Positions 15,478 through 24,538 of a DNA stretch of 61,579 nucleotides are shown here, piece by piece. Where the stretch lies: the NCBI GenBank assembly GCA_004563715.1, contig SIRX01000150.1, positions 1 through 61,579 of the forward strand. Direction: 5' to 3'. Source of the DNA: Actinomycetota bacterium (lineage in GTDB: Bacteria > Actinomycetota > Rubrobacteria > Rubrobacterales > Rubrobacteraceae). A program made the position numbers and the translations under genes. The notes under the pieces are model-generated. The model did no database searches and had not been told where the DNA came from. It saw nothing but the letters and a program-made list of their open reading frames with translations. Position 1 is the first letter of the stretch. Each line of letters begins with the position of its first letter.

Positions 15478-16389
15478 ATGTTCTCGGGACTGATGCCGGC
15501 GATGGTCACGCCCTTCGACGAGCGGGGCGAACCCGACCTGCGGGCGGCGGAGGCGGTGGTGGACCGCTTTGTGGAGGCTGGGGTGGACGGCATCTCGGCG
15601 CTGGGCAGCACGGGAGAGTTCTCGCACCTGGACGGGGCGGAGCGGCGGCGCTTCGCCGGGGAACTGGCGGGCATCGTCGCCGGGAGGGTGCCCCTGATCG
15701 TCGGCGTGGGGGCAACCGGCACCCGGGAGGCCGTGGCGCTGACCCGGCACGCGGCGGAGGCTGGGGCGGACGGGGTGCTGGCCGTCTCGCCGTTCTACTG
15801 GAAGGTCGGGGAGGAGGCCCTGTTCCGCCACTTCGCGGCGGTGGCGGAGGCCGCCGACATCCCGGTGCTGGTCTACAACTTCCCGATGCTTACGGGGATA
15901 GACCTCTCCCCGGCGCTGGTGGCGCGGATAGCCCGCGAGTGCCCGAACGCGCGGGGTATAAAGGACACGGTCAAGGAGTCCTCCCACAGCGCCGCCGTGA
16001 TCCGTGCGGCCAAGGAGGTGCGGCCGGACTTCACGGTGCTGGCGGGGTTCGAGGACCAGATCCTGCCGACCATGCTGGCCGGTGGCGACGGCTCCATCTG
16101 CGGGCTCGCCAACGTCGCCCCGGAGCTTTTCGTCGAACTGGTGCGGGCGGCTGGTAGCGGCGACCTCCACACGGCGGCGCGGCTGCACCGGCGGGTACTC
16201 TCGCTCACGACGCTGGCGGCTCTGAGCGACCCGCCGATAGGGGCGATAAAGGCCGCCATGAACGTCCTCGGCGTCCCGATCTCACCCGCCGTCCGCGGCC
16301 CGGCCCTGCCCGCCCCCGGGGAAGCCCGCGAGGAGATAGAGGCCGCGCTCCGCGAGGCGGGGGTGCTGGCTGCGCAGGGAGCCGGATAG
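15478..16389 (+). CDS. Dihydrodipicolinate synthase (DapA) family aldolase/lyase
   Basis: 303 residues, a class I aldolase TIM barrel. Visible residues are GSTGEF at 43-48, the Tyr in VYNFP, the Schiff-base Lys in GIKDTVKESS and a conserved Gly-rich GGDGSICGL. The extra residues that define true DapA (lysine pathway) cannot be confirmed, and no lysine genes are nearby. It may act on another 2-keto acid, for example as a KDG-type or N-acetylneuraminate-type lyase. GGAGGTG precedes the ATG. Confidence 0.85.
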   Translation: MFSGLMPAMVTPFDERGEPDLRAAEAVVDRFVEAGVDGISALGSTGEFSHLDGAERRRFAGELAGIVAGRVPLIVGVGATGTREAVALTRHAAEAGADGVLAVSPFYWKVGEEALFRHFAAVAEAADIPVLVYNFPMLTGIDLSPALVARIARECPNARGIKDTVKESSHSAAVIRAAKEVRPDFTVLAGFEDQILPTMLAGGDGSICGLANVAPELFVELVRAAGSGDLHTAARLHRRVLSLTTLAALSDPPIGAIKAAMNVLGVPISPAVRGPALPAPGEAREEIEAALREAGVLAAQGAG

Positions 16390-16502
16390 AGCCGGGAGTT
16401 TCAGGAGATCCGGGAAGTTCTTCAGGTCCGTAGTACCGGACGGCTGGTGTTGTGCTTCCGCGGGGCGCATAATGCCGGGGTCGGCGAACGAGGAGGGGTC
16501 GG

Positions 16503-17297
16503 ATGACGGTACGGGTCGGGGCGCAGGTTCAGCCGCAGCACGCGAGCTACGCGCAGATGCGCGACGCGTGGCTCCGGGTGGAGGCGTTGGGGGCGGACAC
16601 GCTCTTTAACTGGGACCACTTCTACCCGCTCTCGGGCGACCCGGAGGGCAAGCACTTCGAGTGCTGGACCCTGCTCGGGGCGATGGCCGAGGTCACGGAA
16701 AGGGTGGAGTTCGGGGCGCTCGTGACGTGCAACTCCTACCGCAACCCGAACCTGCTGGCGGACATGGCCCGCACCGTGGACCACGTTTCGGGGGGACGCC
16801 TGATCCTGGGTATCGGCAGCGGCTGGTTCCAGAAAGACTACGACGAGTACGGTTACGAGTTCGGGACGGCGCCGGGGCGGCTGCGCGACCTGGACGCGGC
16901 GATGCCGGTGATCGAGGATCGGCTCGGCAAGCTCAACCCGCCGCCGACCCGCGAGGTCCCTATTCTCATCGGCGGCGGGGGCGAGAAGGTCACGCTGCGC
17001 ATCGTCGCCCAGCACGCCCACATCTGGAACGGCTTCGGCGACCCCGAGCAGGCCGGCCGCAAGAGCCGCATCCTGGACGGGTGGTGCGAAAAGGTCGGGC
17101 GCGACCCGCGCGAGATAGAGCGCTCCATCCTCATAAACGCGCGCAACATCTCCCGGGCCGGCGAGTACGTCGAGAACGGCATCACCCACCTGATGCTCGG
17201 CTTCGGCGGCCCGGACTACGACCTGAGCCCGCTGGAAGAGTTGATCTCCTGGCGCGACGAGTACAACGCGCGCAACGGGGAGGCCGCGGCGAGCTAG
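16503..17297 (+). CDS. LLM class F420-dependent oxidoreductase
   Basis: 264 residues in a luciferase-like TIM barrel. Family patterns include [14 protein letters not shown] at 30-43, [20 protein letters not shown] at about 100-118 and [24 protein letters not shown], the cofactor-binding region. Proteins of this subgroup use the deazaflavin F420, common in actinobacteria; the substrate is unknown. GAGGAGG lies before the ATG. Its stop codon overlaps that of the convergent cystathionine gamma-synthase gene by 4 bases. Confidence 0.9.
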   Translation: MTVRVGAQVQPQHASYAQMRDAWLRVEALGADTLFNWDHFYPLSGDPEGKHFECWTLLGAMAEVTERVEFGALVTCNSYRNPNLLADMARTVDHVSGGRLILGIGSGWFQKDYDEYGYEFGTAPGRLRDLDAAMPVIEDRLGKLNPPPTREVPILIGGGGEKVTLRIVAQHAHIWNGFGDPEQAGRKSRILDGWCEKVGRDPREIERSILINARNISRAGEYVENGITHLMLGFGGPDYDLSPLEELISWRDEYNARNGEAAAS

Positions 17298-18451
17298 GAG
17301 CTGATCGCCCGGTCCAGGTCGGCGACGAGGTCTTCTTTATCCTCGATGCCGACCGAGAGGCGCAAGAGGCCGTCGGTGACGCCGCGCTCCTCGCGCTCCT
17401 CGCGCGGGATGGCGGCGTGGGTCATGGTTGCCGGGTGCGTGATCAGGGACTCCACCCCGCCCAGCGACTCGGCGAAGGAGAAGACCTCCGTCTTCTGCAC
17501 CGCCGCGTACGCCGCCTCCGCCCCGCCCTCCAGGGTAAAGGAGACCATCCCGGAGAAGCCGGTCATCTGCCTCTTGGCCAGCTCGTGCTGCGGGTGTGCC
17601 GGGAGCCCGGGGTAGTTGACGGTCGCGACCTGCGGGTGGCCTTGCAGGAACTCCGCCACCGCCAGGGCGTTCTCCTCGTGCTGGCGCATCCGGACGGCCA
17701 GGGTCTTGAGGCCGCGCAGCACGATCCAGGCGTCGAATGCCCCCGGCACCGCGCCGGCGGCGTTCTGGTAGAACTTGATCGCCTCGTGCATCCCCTCGTG
17801 GGAGGTGGCGACCGCCCCGCCGACCACGTCCGAGTGGCCGCCCATGTACTTGGTCGTGGAGTGGACCACGACGTCCGCCCCCAGAGAGAGCGGCCTCTGG
17901 AAGTACGGCGAGGCGAAGGTGTTGTCCACCGCCACGACCGCCCCGCGCTCGTGCGCCATCCCGGAGAGTTCCCGGATGTCCGAGAGGGTCAGCATGGGGT
18001 TGGTGGGCGTCTCGACCCAGAGCAGCTTCGTCTCCGGCCGGAGCGCCTTCTCGACCGCCGCCGGGTCGCTCGTGTCTACGTAGGTGAAGTCGAGCTTGTT
18101 GCCCCTTTTCAGGACCTTGTCGAAGAGGCGGTAGGAGCCGCCGTAGAGGTCGTCCCCGGCCACGACGTGGTCGCCGGGAGACAGCAGGCTCATCACGGCG
18201 GTCGTGGCGGCGAGCCCGGAGGCGAAGGCGAGCCCGTACTCAGCCCCTTCGAGCGCGGCGACGCACTCTTCGAGCGCCGCGCGGGTGGGGTTCCCGCTGC
18301 GGCTGTACTCGTAGCCCTTGTGTTGCCCCGGCGCTTCCTGGGTGTAGGTGGAGGTCTGGTAGATCGGGACTATCGTGGCGCCGGTGGCCGGGTCGGCTTC
18401 CTGGCCGGCGTGGATGGCCCGCGTGGCGAAGCCCCGGTCGGCGAACTTCAA
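17294..18451 (-). CDS. Cystathionine gamma-synthase/gamma-lyase (PLP, transsulfuration)
   Basis: 385 residues from the TTG at 18451, which has AGGAGG four bases upstream; the longer frame to 18523 lies inside the neighbouring gene. It is a fold-type I PLP enzyme: YSRSGNPTR near residue 60, the PLP lysine in [11 protein letters not shown], and SLGGVESL near the C terminus. Enzymes of this class make or split cystathionine. Next to a cystathionine beta-synthase, the gamma-lyase direction (cysteine from homocysteine) is likely. The start codon overlaps the stop of the upstream gene (TTGA), so the pair is translationally coupled. Confidence 0.92.
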   Translation of the reverse strand: MKFADRGFATRAIHAGQEADPATGATIVPIYQTSTYTQEAPGQHKGYEYSRSGNPTRAALEECVAALEGAEYGLAFASGLAATTAVMSLLSPGDHVVAGDDLYGGSYRLFDKVLKRGNKLDFTYVDTSDPAAVEKALRPETKLLWVETPTNPMLTLSDIRELSGMAHERGAVVAVDNTFASPYFQRPLSLGADVVVHSTTKYMGGHSDVVGGAVATSHEGMHEAIKFYQNAAGAVPGAFDAWIVLRGLKTLAVRMRQHEENALAVAEFLQGHPQVATVNYPGLPAHPQHELAKRQMTGFSGMVSFTLEGGAEAAYAAVQKTEVFSFAESLGGVESLITHPATMTHAAIPREEREERGVTDGLLRLSVGIEDKEDLVADLDRAISS

Positions 18452-19470
18452 TCTTCCTCCTCGAAGACGCGGTGCGGTTTCGTAAGGTCCTCCGGGCTCA
18501 CCCCGCCGTGCTCCAGGAGCCATTCGTCATCGAAGACCTTGGAGACGTAGTTGCGCCCGGTGTCCGGCAGCAGCACGACGACCACGGCGCTCTCCGGCAG
18601 CCCCCTCGCCGCCCGCACCGCCGCGACCGCCGCCATCCCGCACGAGCCCCCGACAAAGAGGCCCTCCTCGGCCATCAGGCGGCGGGTCATCAGGAACGAC
18701 TCGCGGTCGTCCACCTGGATGACCTCGTCTACGACCGCGGGGTCGTGGTTGCCCGGGTAAAAGTCCTCGCCGACGCCCTCGACGGCGTAGGAGTGGACGT
18801 TGCCGGGGTCGGAGAAGATGGAGCCCTCGGGGTCGGCCCCAACGACCTTTACTTCCGGGTTCTGCTCCTTGAGGTAGTGCCCGGCGCCGGTGATGGTGCC
18901 GCAGGTGCCCATGCCGGCGACGAAGTGGGTGACGCGGCCTGCGGTCTGGCGCCAGACCTCGGGTCCGGTCGTCTCGTAGTGGGCGAGGGGGTTGGCCGGG
19001 TTCTCGTACTGGCCGGGCTTGAAGCCGCCCGGGATCTCGCGGGCCAGCCTCTCGGCGACCGCGTAGTAGCTCTCCGGGTCCTCGGGGGTGAGGCCCGTGG
19101 GGGTGACGACGACCTCCGCGCCGAGGGCCCGCAGCAGGTCCTGCTTCTCCCGGCTGGTCTTGTCCGGCATCACGCAGATGCACTTGTAGCCCCTGACCGC
19201 CGCCGCCAGGGCGAGCCCCGCCCCCGTGTTGCCGCTCGTCGGCTCGACGATGGTGCCGCCGGGCTTGAGGAGGCCCGCCTTCTCGGCGACCTCGATCATC
19301 TTCACCGCCGGCCGGTCTTTTACGGAGCCGCCGGGGTTGAAGTACTCGGCCTTGGCGAGGAGGCAAGCGCTGATGCCTTCATCAGCCTCGATGCGCCCGA
19401 GCCGGACGAGCGGCGTGTCGCCCACGGCCTCCAGTACGTTCTCGTAGTATTCCATGCCGGAGGTGTCCAT
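18448..19470 (-). CDS. Cystathionine beta-synthase / cysteine synthase-type PLP enzyme
   Basis: 340 residues from the ATG at 19470; a longer frame runs upstream to 19725 through sequence used by the divergent hydrolase gene. It is fold-type II: AVGDTPLVRL at the N terminus, the PLP lysine in NPGGSVKDRP, EPTSGNTGAGLA and the phosphate loop GMGTCGTITGAG. The C-terminal CBS (Bateman) regulatory module of eukaryotic enzymes is absent. With the overlapping gamma-synthase/lyase gene it forms a reverse transsulfuration pair that makes cystathionine from homocysteine and serine. A cysteine synthase activity cannot be excluded. Confidence 0.9.
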   Translation of the reverse strand: MDTSGMEYYENVLEAVGDTPLVRLGRIEADEGISACLLAKAEYFNPGGSVKDRPAVKMIEVAEKAGLLKPGGTIVEPTSGNTGAGLALAAAVRGYKCICVMPDKTSREKQDLLRALGAEVVVTPTGLTPEDPESYYAVAERLAREIPGGFKPGQYENPANPLAHYETTGPEVWRQTAGRVTHFVAGMGTCGTITGAGHYLKEQNPEVKVVGADPEGSIFSDPGNVHSYAVEGVGEDFYPGNHDPAVVDEVIQVDDRESFLMTRRLMAEEGLFVGGSCGMAAVAAVRAARGLPESAVVVVLLPDTGRNYVSKVFDDEWLLEHGGVSPEDLTKPHRVFEEED

Positions 19471-19512
19471 GACCGTAATGTACCACCGCCGGACCCGCGG
19501 AGGACCCTCGCG

Positions 19513-19518
19513 TATACT
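19513..19518 (+). promoter_or_regulatory. -10 element of a probable leaderless promoter
   Basis: TATACT ends 7 bases before the hydrolase ATG, so transcription would start at or next to the start codon. This is common in actinobacteria. No clear -35 is visible. Confidence 0.4.
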
Positions 19519-19525
19519 GGCCCTC

Positions 19526-20428
19526 ATGCAGAGCACCTTCTGGACCCCCGAACGCGTCCCCGGCGAGGTGGAGCTGGCGGTCTGGCGCGCCGGGGCGGGC
19601 GCGCCGCTCGTCTGCATCCACGGCATCACCGCCCAGCACCGGGCCTTCAACGCCCTCGCCCGCCATCTCGGGGAGGAGTACGAGCTCGTCGGCGTGGACC
19701 TCCGGGGCCGGGGCGACTCGGACAAGCCCGGCTCCGGCTACGGCCTGGAGGCGCATGCGGAGGACATAACGCGGGTGCTCGACCACCTGGGGCTGGAGCG
19801 AGCCGCGCTGGTGGGCCACTCGATGGGCGCCTTCGTCGCCCTCCAGGCCGCCCTCTCCCATCCCGGGCGCGTAAAAGCTCTCGTCCTCCTCGACGGCGGC
19901 TGGCCGCGGCCGGAGACCCCGCCGGAGGCGTTGACCGAGGAGCAGGAGCGGGAGGCTGAGGAGACCCGGAAGGGCCTCGAACGGGCGTACCGCCGGCTGG
20001 AGATGGTCTTCGAGACCCCGGACGACTACCTGGACTTCTGGTTCCCGGACCGGGGCCTGACGCTGGACGACCTGCCGCCGGACCTCGCCGACTACTACCG
20101 CTACGACCTCGGGGAGGTAGAGGGCGGATACCAGCCCAAGGCGTCGCTGGCGGCCGCGCAGGAGGACGCGCCCGGGGTTACGGAGCGCGCCCCGACCGCC
20201 GGAGAGCTGCGCGGCGTGCGGGCTCCCGTGGCCCTCGCCCGGCCGACGGCGGGCTTCTTCCCGGACGCTCCGCCCCTGATCTCCGCTGAGGCCCGCCTCA
20301 TGATGAGCGAGGTGCTCGACTTCCGCTCCGACACCGTCCTGGAGGGGGCCACGCACTACACCATGATGTTCGACCCTCACGCGGCCGCCGTCGCCCGCGC
20401 TATCCGGGACTTCCTCGAAAGCCTGTAG
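19526..20428 (+). CDS. Alpha/beta-hydrolase
   Basis: 300 residues from the ATG at 19526. The earlier in-frame start at 19454 would overlap the divergent PLP gene. Motifs: oxyanion-hole HGITAQHRAF near residue 36, DLRGRGDSD, the nucleophile elbow GHSMGAF with Ser, and the catalytic His in GATHYTMMF near the C terminus. An inserted helical lid lies in the middle (about 140-220, Glu/Arg-rich). Substrate unknown; the fold covers esterases, lactonases and epoxide hydrolases. The next gene follows after 2 bases, suggesting one operon. Confidence 0.88.
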   Translation: MQSTFWTPERVPGEVELAVWRAGAGAPLVCIHGITAQHRAFNALARHLGEEYELVGVDLRGRGDSDKPGSGYGLEAHAEDITRVLDHLGLERAALVGHSMGAFVALQAALSHPGRVKALVLLDGGWPRPETPPEALTEEQEREAEETRKGLERAYRRLEMVFETPDDYLDFWFPDRGLTLDDLPPDLADYYRYDLGEVEGGYQPKASLAAAQEDAPGVTERAPTAGELRGVRAPVALARPTAGFFPDAPPLISAEARLMMSEVLDFRSDTVLEGATHYTMMFDPHAAAVARAIRDFLESL

Positions 20429-20430
20429 CG

Positions 20431-20991
20431 GTGTCGCGGATCGAGGAGATCCTGGACTTCTGGTTTGGCGGCGAGCAAGGTTTCCGTGAGGTCTGGTTCC
20501 GGCGGGACGAGAACTTCGACCGGGAGATCCGGGAGCGTTTCGCCGGGGACTACGAGAGGGCCGCGGCGGGCGAGCTGGACGGCTGGATGGCGTCGTCCCG
20601 GGGTTGCCTCGCCCTGGTCCTGCTACTCGACCAGTTTCCGCGCAACCTGTTACGCGGCGACCCCCGCGCCTTCGCCACGGACGAAAAGGCGCGCGCGGTG
20701 GCGGACCACGCGGTCTCGACGGGCCTGGACCGGGGCCTCGCGCCCATCGGGCGGATGTTCGTCTACCTGCCGTTCGAGCACAGCGAGAGCGTCGAGGACC
20801 AGCGGCGCTCGGTGGAGCTGTTCCTGGCGCTGGACGCCGAGCTCGAGGTGCCCGAGGTGCTCGACTACGCCGTCCGGCATCGGGAGGTGATCGAGCGCTT
20901 CGGCCGCTTCCCGCACCGCAACGAGGTCCTGGGCCGGGCCTCCACGCCCGAGGAAGAGGAGTTCTTGAAAGAACCAGGCTCCTCTTTCTAG
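20431..20991 (+). CDS. DUF924 family protein
   Basis: 186 residues with a GTG start 2 bases after the hydrolase stop. Family patterns are ILDFWFGG at the N terminus, VLLLDQFPRNLLRGDPRAFATDEKA at about 63-87, FVYLPFEHSES and FGRFPHRNEVLGR. DUF924 is an all-helical, TPR-like fold of unknown role, found in bacteria and fungi. Close spacing suggests co-expression with the hydrolase. Confidence 0.88.
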   Translation: MSRIEEILDFWFGGEQGFREVWFRRDENFDREIRERFAGDYERAAAGELDGWMASSRGCLALVLLLDQFPRNLLRGDPRAFATDEKARAVADHAVSTGLDRGLAPIGRMFVYLPFEHSESVEDQRRSVELFLALDAELEVPEVLDYAVRHREVIERFGRFPHRNEVLGRASTPEEEEFLKEPGSSF

Positions 20992-21003
20992 CTTACGCGA
21001 ACG

Positions 21004-21648
21004 CTACGCGGCCGGGAGCAGGACGTAGAGCGAGATGGCGAGGTAGTGGAGGACGCTGCCGCCGATGACGAACAGGTGCCAGACGGCGTGGGAGTAGGGG
21101 ACCCGCCGGTTGTGGTAGAAGACCGTGCCCACCGTGTAGACCACGCCCCCGGCGAGCAGCAGCCAGAGCGCGCCCGGCGGCACCGCTTCGATAATGGGTT
21201 TGGCGGCCACCACGCACAGCCAGCCCATGAGCACGTACACCGCGGTCGAGAGCCTGTCCAGCCGCCCCGTGAAGAACACCTTGAACACGATGCCGGCGAC
21301 GGTCAGCCCCCAGACGAGCGTGAAGAGCGTCCAGCCCCAGGGGCCGCGCAGGCTCACCAGGGCGAACGGCGTGTAGCTGCCGGCGATCAGGAGGTATATG
21401 GCGCAGTGGTCGAAGACGCGCAGGGCCTTTTTGGCCCGGTCGTCCCGGAAGCTGTGGTAGAGCGTCGAGGCGGTGTAGAGCGTGACGAGGGTTGCCCCGT
21501 AGACGGCGGAGCTGACCACTTGCCAGGCGTCCCCGTGAAGGGCGGTCAGCACGACGAGCAGCAGCGCCCCCACCAGGCTCGCCCCCAGCCCGACGCCGTG
21601 GGTGACGCCGTTGGCGATCTCCTCGGAGGGCGTGTACCGCTCCCGCAC
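21004..21648 (-). CDS. Hemolysin III family (PAQR/TrhA) membrane protein
   Basis: 214 residues from the GTG at 21648, where the family-typical N terminus (RERYTPSEEIANGVTHG) begins; the frame extends to 21726 but the extra residues are Arg/Pro-rich and atypical. There are seven predicted helices. Conserved residues of the metal site are visible: STLYHSF with His, FDHCAIYLLIAGSYTPF with Asp/His, and PYSHAVWHLFV with two His near the end. Members are linked to membrane homeostasis or reported hemolysin-like activity. It is convergent with the DUF924 gene at 13 bases. Confidence 0.9.
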   Translation of the reverse strand: MRERYTPSEEIANGVTHGVGLGASLVGALLLVVLTALHGDAWQVVSSAVYGATLVTLYTASTLYHSFRDDRAKKALRVFDHCAIYLLIAGSYTPFALVSLRGPWGWTLFTLVWGLTVAGIVFKVFFTGRLDRLSTAVYVLMGWLCVVAAKPIIEAVPPGALWLLLAGGVVYTVGTVFYHNRRVPYSHAVWHLFVIGGSVLHYLAISLYVLLPAA

Positions 21649-21850
21649 GGGCCTACCAGGCCCCCGCCGGGAGGCCCATCCGCAGCGGAGCGAACGTGGC
21701 CGGTGCCTGAACCATCCTGCCGGCATTCTACACGCCGGCCGCCGGCCTGGGATGGGCCGGTTAAAAAGTTAACGGGAAAACCTTTTGCAACGATTAATAA
21801 TACGCTGGTCACAGAAAGATCTACACTCGGGACAAGGAACGGGAGCCGGT

Positions 21851-22006
21851 TTGGGAACAGAACTTCTACAGTTTGCGGGGGTTGGCCTGGTGTTCGGCGT
21901 CGTCGTGTTGCTGTGGCTCCGCATTATCTACCTTCCGGCCCGGACGATGGAGCGTTGGGAGGGGCGGAAGCCGGGGCGCGGCAGGCACGGCGGAGGACCG
22001 CGTTAG
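21851..22006 (+). CDS. Small single-pass membrane protein
   Basis: 51 residues from a TTG with GGGAG five bases upstream. One hydrophobic segment (about residues 5-24, LQFAGVGLVFGVVVLLWLRI) is followed by a basic Arg/Gly tail. Its end overlaps the convergent gene by 4 bases. There is no family. It is supported by the ribosome-binding site, by the amino-acid pattern and by lying in an otherwise empty 350-base gap. Confidence 0.5.
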   Translation: MGTELLQFAGVGLVFGVVVLLWLRIIYLPARTMERWEGRKPGRGRHGGGPR

Positions 22007-22434
22007 CCGGGGCCCCGGTAACCTGTCTGGCGGGCCTTGTCCGGGCGGCTTTCGACCGCTTGTAGCAGGAGCTCGTCGAGGGTTCTGCTGGTGCCCTGGG
22101 CTTCGTAGGCTTCGAGCACCTCGTCGAACTCCAGCACGAGGTCCCTGGTACCCAGGTCGCCCAGAAAAGCGGCTGCGGCCTCCTCGTCCAGGCGTTCCTG
22201 CTCCGCGAACTCCTTTATGGAAGCGGAGATCACGGCCATCAGTAGGCGCTGCGATCCCTGCTCGTCGGTAACGGCCGGTTGGGAAAATGCCTGTTCCCGG
22301 AACTGGCGGCCGAAGATCCGGGCGGCGGCCGCGATCCGGCGCCGGTCCTCCGGAGACCGCGGGCCCCAGGCCCGGCGCATCGTCTCCTCCCGAAGTTCGG
22401 CCAGGCGGGCGAGATCCGGGTCTTCTGCGTTCAC
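22003..22434 (-). CDS. Hypothetical helical protein
   Basis: 143 residues from the GTG at 22434, which has GGGAGG four bases upstream; the frame reaches 22470 without a better site. The sequence is Ala/Glu/Arg-rich and helical, with no membrane segment and no recognised domain. It starts 95 bases from the divergent PAS-GGDEF gene, so the two may share a promoter region. Confidence 0.6.
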   Translation of the reverse strand: MNAEDPDLARLAELREETMRRAWGPRSPEDRRRIAAAARIFGRQFREQAFSQPAVTDEQGSQRLLMAVISASIKEFAEQERLDEEAAAAFLGDLGTRDLVLEFDEVLEAYEAQGTSRTLDELLLQAVESRPDKARQTGYRGPG

Positions 22435-22529
22435 GGGGCCTCCCGGTGGAGCTGGCGTCGGCGCCCCCATGTTAGCAGGAGCCGGTTAGGACGCTAAAGA
22501 AAGCCCGCTCGCCCGCCGATAACCCGCGC

Positions 22530-23912
22530 GTGGCGTCAAAGAGAGAATCAGCAGCCGTGGAGCCTGGTAAGAGTTGGAAGGCGATGGCGTTCGCCGGGGG
22601 GGTAGCCGCGGCGGGGGCGTTCTTGCAGGGGGCGGTGGCAAATCGGCTGCGGCGTAGGGCGCGGCGGCTGCAGGGCCTTTTGGACAACGCCCCGGACGCT
22701 GTCTTCGTCCACGACCTGCGGGGCCGCATCCTCGATGTCAACCGGGGCGCCTGCGAGAGCCTGGGATACGAGAAGTGGGAGCTGTGCGCCCTGGGCGTGG
22801 TGGACATAGAACAGAGCTTCGTCTCCGAGAGGCTCCAGGAGCTCTGGGACAGCGTGGTCCCCGGGGCCCCCGTCACCGTCGAGGGGGTTCACCGGCGGAA
22901 GGACGGCACCACGTTCCCCGTCGAAGTGCGGGTGGGCTTGCTGGAACCGGCCGGAGAGGGCCGGCTGTTTGCCCTGGCCCGCGACGTTACGGAGCTCCGG
23001 CGGACCGAAGAGGCTTTGCGCGAGAGCGAGCGGCGCTTCCGGCAGTTCTTCGAGAACTCCGGTGACGCCCTTTTCGTCCACGACGCGCGGGGCCGCATCC
23101 TGGACTGCAACGCCGAGGCCTGCCGGTCGCTGGGCTACACGCGGGAGGAGTTGCTCTCTATCGGTGTTCGGGACGTGGTCACCGGGTTGCTCTCCGAAGA
23201 AGAGCGGCGGGCCCGCGGCAGGGACCGGCTGTGGGAGAAGGTCATGCGCGGCGAGCCGGGCAGGATCCTCGGCTACGATCAGAACACGCACCGGCGCAAG
23301 GACGGCTCCACTTTTCCGGTCGAGGTCGGCGTGGGGGCGATAGAGTACGAGGGAGAGCGCGCCATCTTCGCCGCCGCCCGCGACATAACCGCGCGCAAAG
23401 AGCTGGAGAACGACCTGCGTCACAGGGCCTTCCACGACCCCCTGACCAAACTGCCGAACAGGGCCCTGTTCTTCGACCGCCTGGAGCACGCCCTCGCCCA
23501 GGCGGACCGGCGCCGGACCTCCGTCGCGCTCCTTTTCCTGGATCTGGACGACCTGAAAGGAATAAACGACTCTTTGGGCCACGAGGCCGGCGACCAGTTG
23601 CTGATCTCGGTCGGACGCCGCATCTCCACCTGCATAAGGGCCGCGGACACGGTGGCCCGCCTCGCCGGGGACGAGTTCACCGTGCTGCTCGAGGACCTGA
23701 ACGAGGACCAGGAGGCGGCGCGCGTCGCCGAGAGGATCCTGGAGGTCCTCCAGCCGTCGTTCCGGCTCCGGGGACGCGAGGTGAACGTTACCGCGAGCAT
23801 CGGCATAGCCTGCTCCGCCTCGTCCGAAACCAACCCGGACGAGCTTCTCAACCGGGCGGACGAGGCGATGTACCGGGCCAAGCAGGGTGGCAAGGCCCGG
23901 TACGGCTTCTAG
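22530..23912 (+). CDS. PAS-PAS-GGDEF diguanylate cyclase
   Basis: 460 residues: an N-terminal hydrophobic segment (about 11-31), PAS 1 (about 45-165), PAS 2 (about 170-290) and a GGDEF domain (295-458). The two PAS domains resemble each other closely (DNAPDAVFVHDLRGRILDVN and ENSGDALFVHDARGRILDCN), pointing to an internal duplication. The signature is AGDEF rather than GGDEF (ARLAGDEFTVLL); an Ala in the first place is often compatible with activity. No RxxD inhibitory site was identified. It should make c-di-GMP in response to a redox or small-ligand signal. The GTG start has no clear ribosome-binding site. Confidence 0.9.
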   Translation: MASKRESAAVEPGKSWKAMAFAGGVAAAGAFLQGAVANRLRRRARRLQGLLDNAPDAVFVHDLRGRILDVNRGACESLGYEKWELCALGVVDIEQSFVSERLQELWDSVVPGAPVTVEGVHRRKDGTTFPVEVRVGLLEPAGEGRLFALARDVTELRRTEEALRESERRFRQFFENSGDALFVHDARGRILDCNAEACRSLGYTREELLSIGVRDVVTGLLSEEERRARGRDRLWEKVMRGEPGRILGYDQNTHRRKDGSTFPVEVGVGAIEYEGERAIFAAARDITARKELENDLRHRAFHDPLTKLPNRALFFDRLEHALAQADRRRTSVALLFLDLDDLKGINDSLGHEAGDQLLISVGRRISTCIRAADTVARLAGDEFTVLLEDLNEDQEAARVAERILEVLQPSFRLRGREVNVTASIGIACSASSETNPDELLNRADEAMYRAKQGGKARYGF

Positions 23913-23930
23913 GGCTCTATCGAAGTCCGG

Positions 23931-24329
23931 TTAGCCGGAGGAACCGTTGCCCCACCCGAGAAACCTGGGGCCCTGGCGTCCCTTCTTCTGGTCCTCGACG
24001 ATGTGCAGGGTATTGGGCGGGGTGGGGTTCCGGATCACCTCCAGGTTGCCCTCCGGGTCGTAGACCTGGATCGCGACGCACAGATATTCGCCGGGGATGT
24101 GCTGGTCGTTGACCCTCAGCGTGGTCTCCACGGTGGCCCGTTTCTGCCGCTCCCCGTTGCCCCGCAGCTCCAGGGTGTCGTTCGGCGCCAGGCCGCGCGG
24201 ACCTATGCTGCCCGCCCGCTTCACCCGCCAGAAAACAGCCCTGACGTGGGCTATGCCGGCCTCGTCCTCCAGCGTGATCGGGACCCGTATAGTTTCGTCA
24301 ATGCTGTACCTGGCCGTTTGCTTGGACAA
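23931..24329 (-). CDS. Hypothetical beta-sandwich-like protein
   Basis: 132 residues from a TTG with AGGAGG six bases upstream. It alternates predicted strands with hydrophilic turns (TIRVPITLEDEAGIAHVRAVFWRV, then ATVETTLRVNDQHIPGEYLCVAIQVYDPEG), like an Ig-type or C2-type sandwich. There is no signal peptide and I know no family name. It is convergent with the diguanylate cyclase gene at 18 bases. Confidence 0.65.
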   Translation of the reverse strand: MSKQTARYSIDETIRVPITLEDEAGIAHVRAVFWRVKRAGSIGPRGLAPNDTLELRGNGERQKRATVETTLRVNDQHIPGEYLCVAIQVYDPEGNLEVIRNPTPPNTLHIVEDQKKGRQGPRFLGWGNGSSG

Positions 24330-24538
24330 ATCGAACCTCCTGTTTTCAAATCTGTGGAGCTAGCCACGTCAAATGCCGCTATCGAACAGAATGTCTTCTA
24401 GAAGGTCAGATTTTACCGTCTGGAACGCGGATTTCCTATGCTGGCGGTATATTGTTCGCACGTCGTTGCCAACCGGGGGCGGTGGGGCGAAAGATGATCG
24501 CTCCTCCACCCCCGGACGGGGGCTCGGGAACCTCCGTT

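Noticed and set aside
15478-16389. DapA-family gene as KDSG aldolase of a sulfoquinovose pathway
   Set aside because: It is 13 kb from the GH31 gene among unrelated genes; nothing in the sequence links them.
24505-24525. Terminator after the aldehyde dehydrogenase gene
   Set aside because: A CCCCCG/CGGGGG stem exists, but it is very short-looped and lacks a T-run; not strong enough to list.
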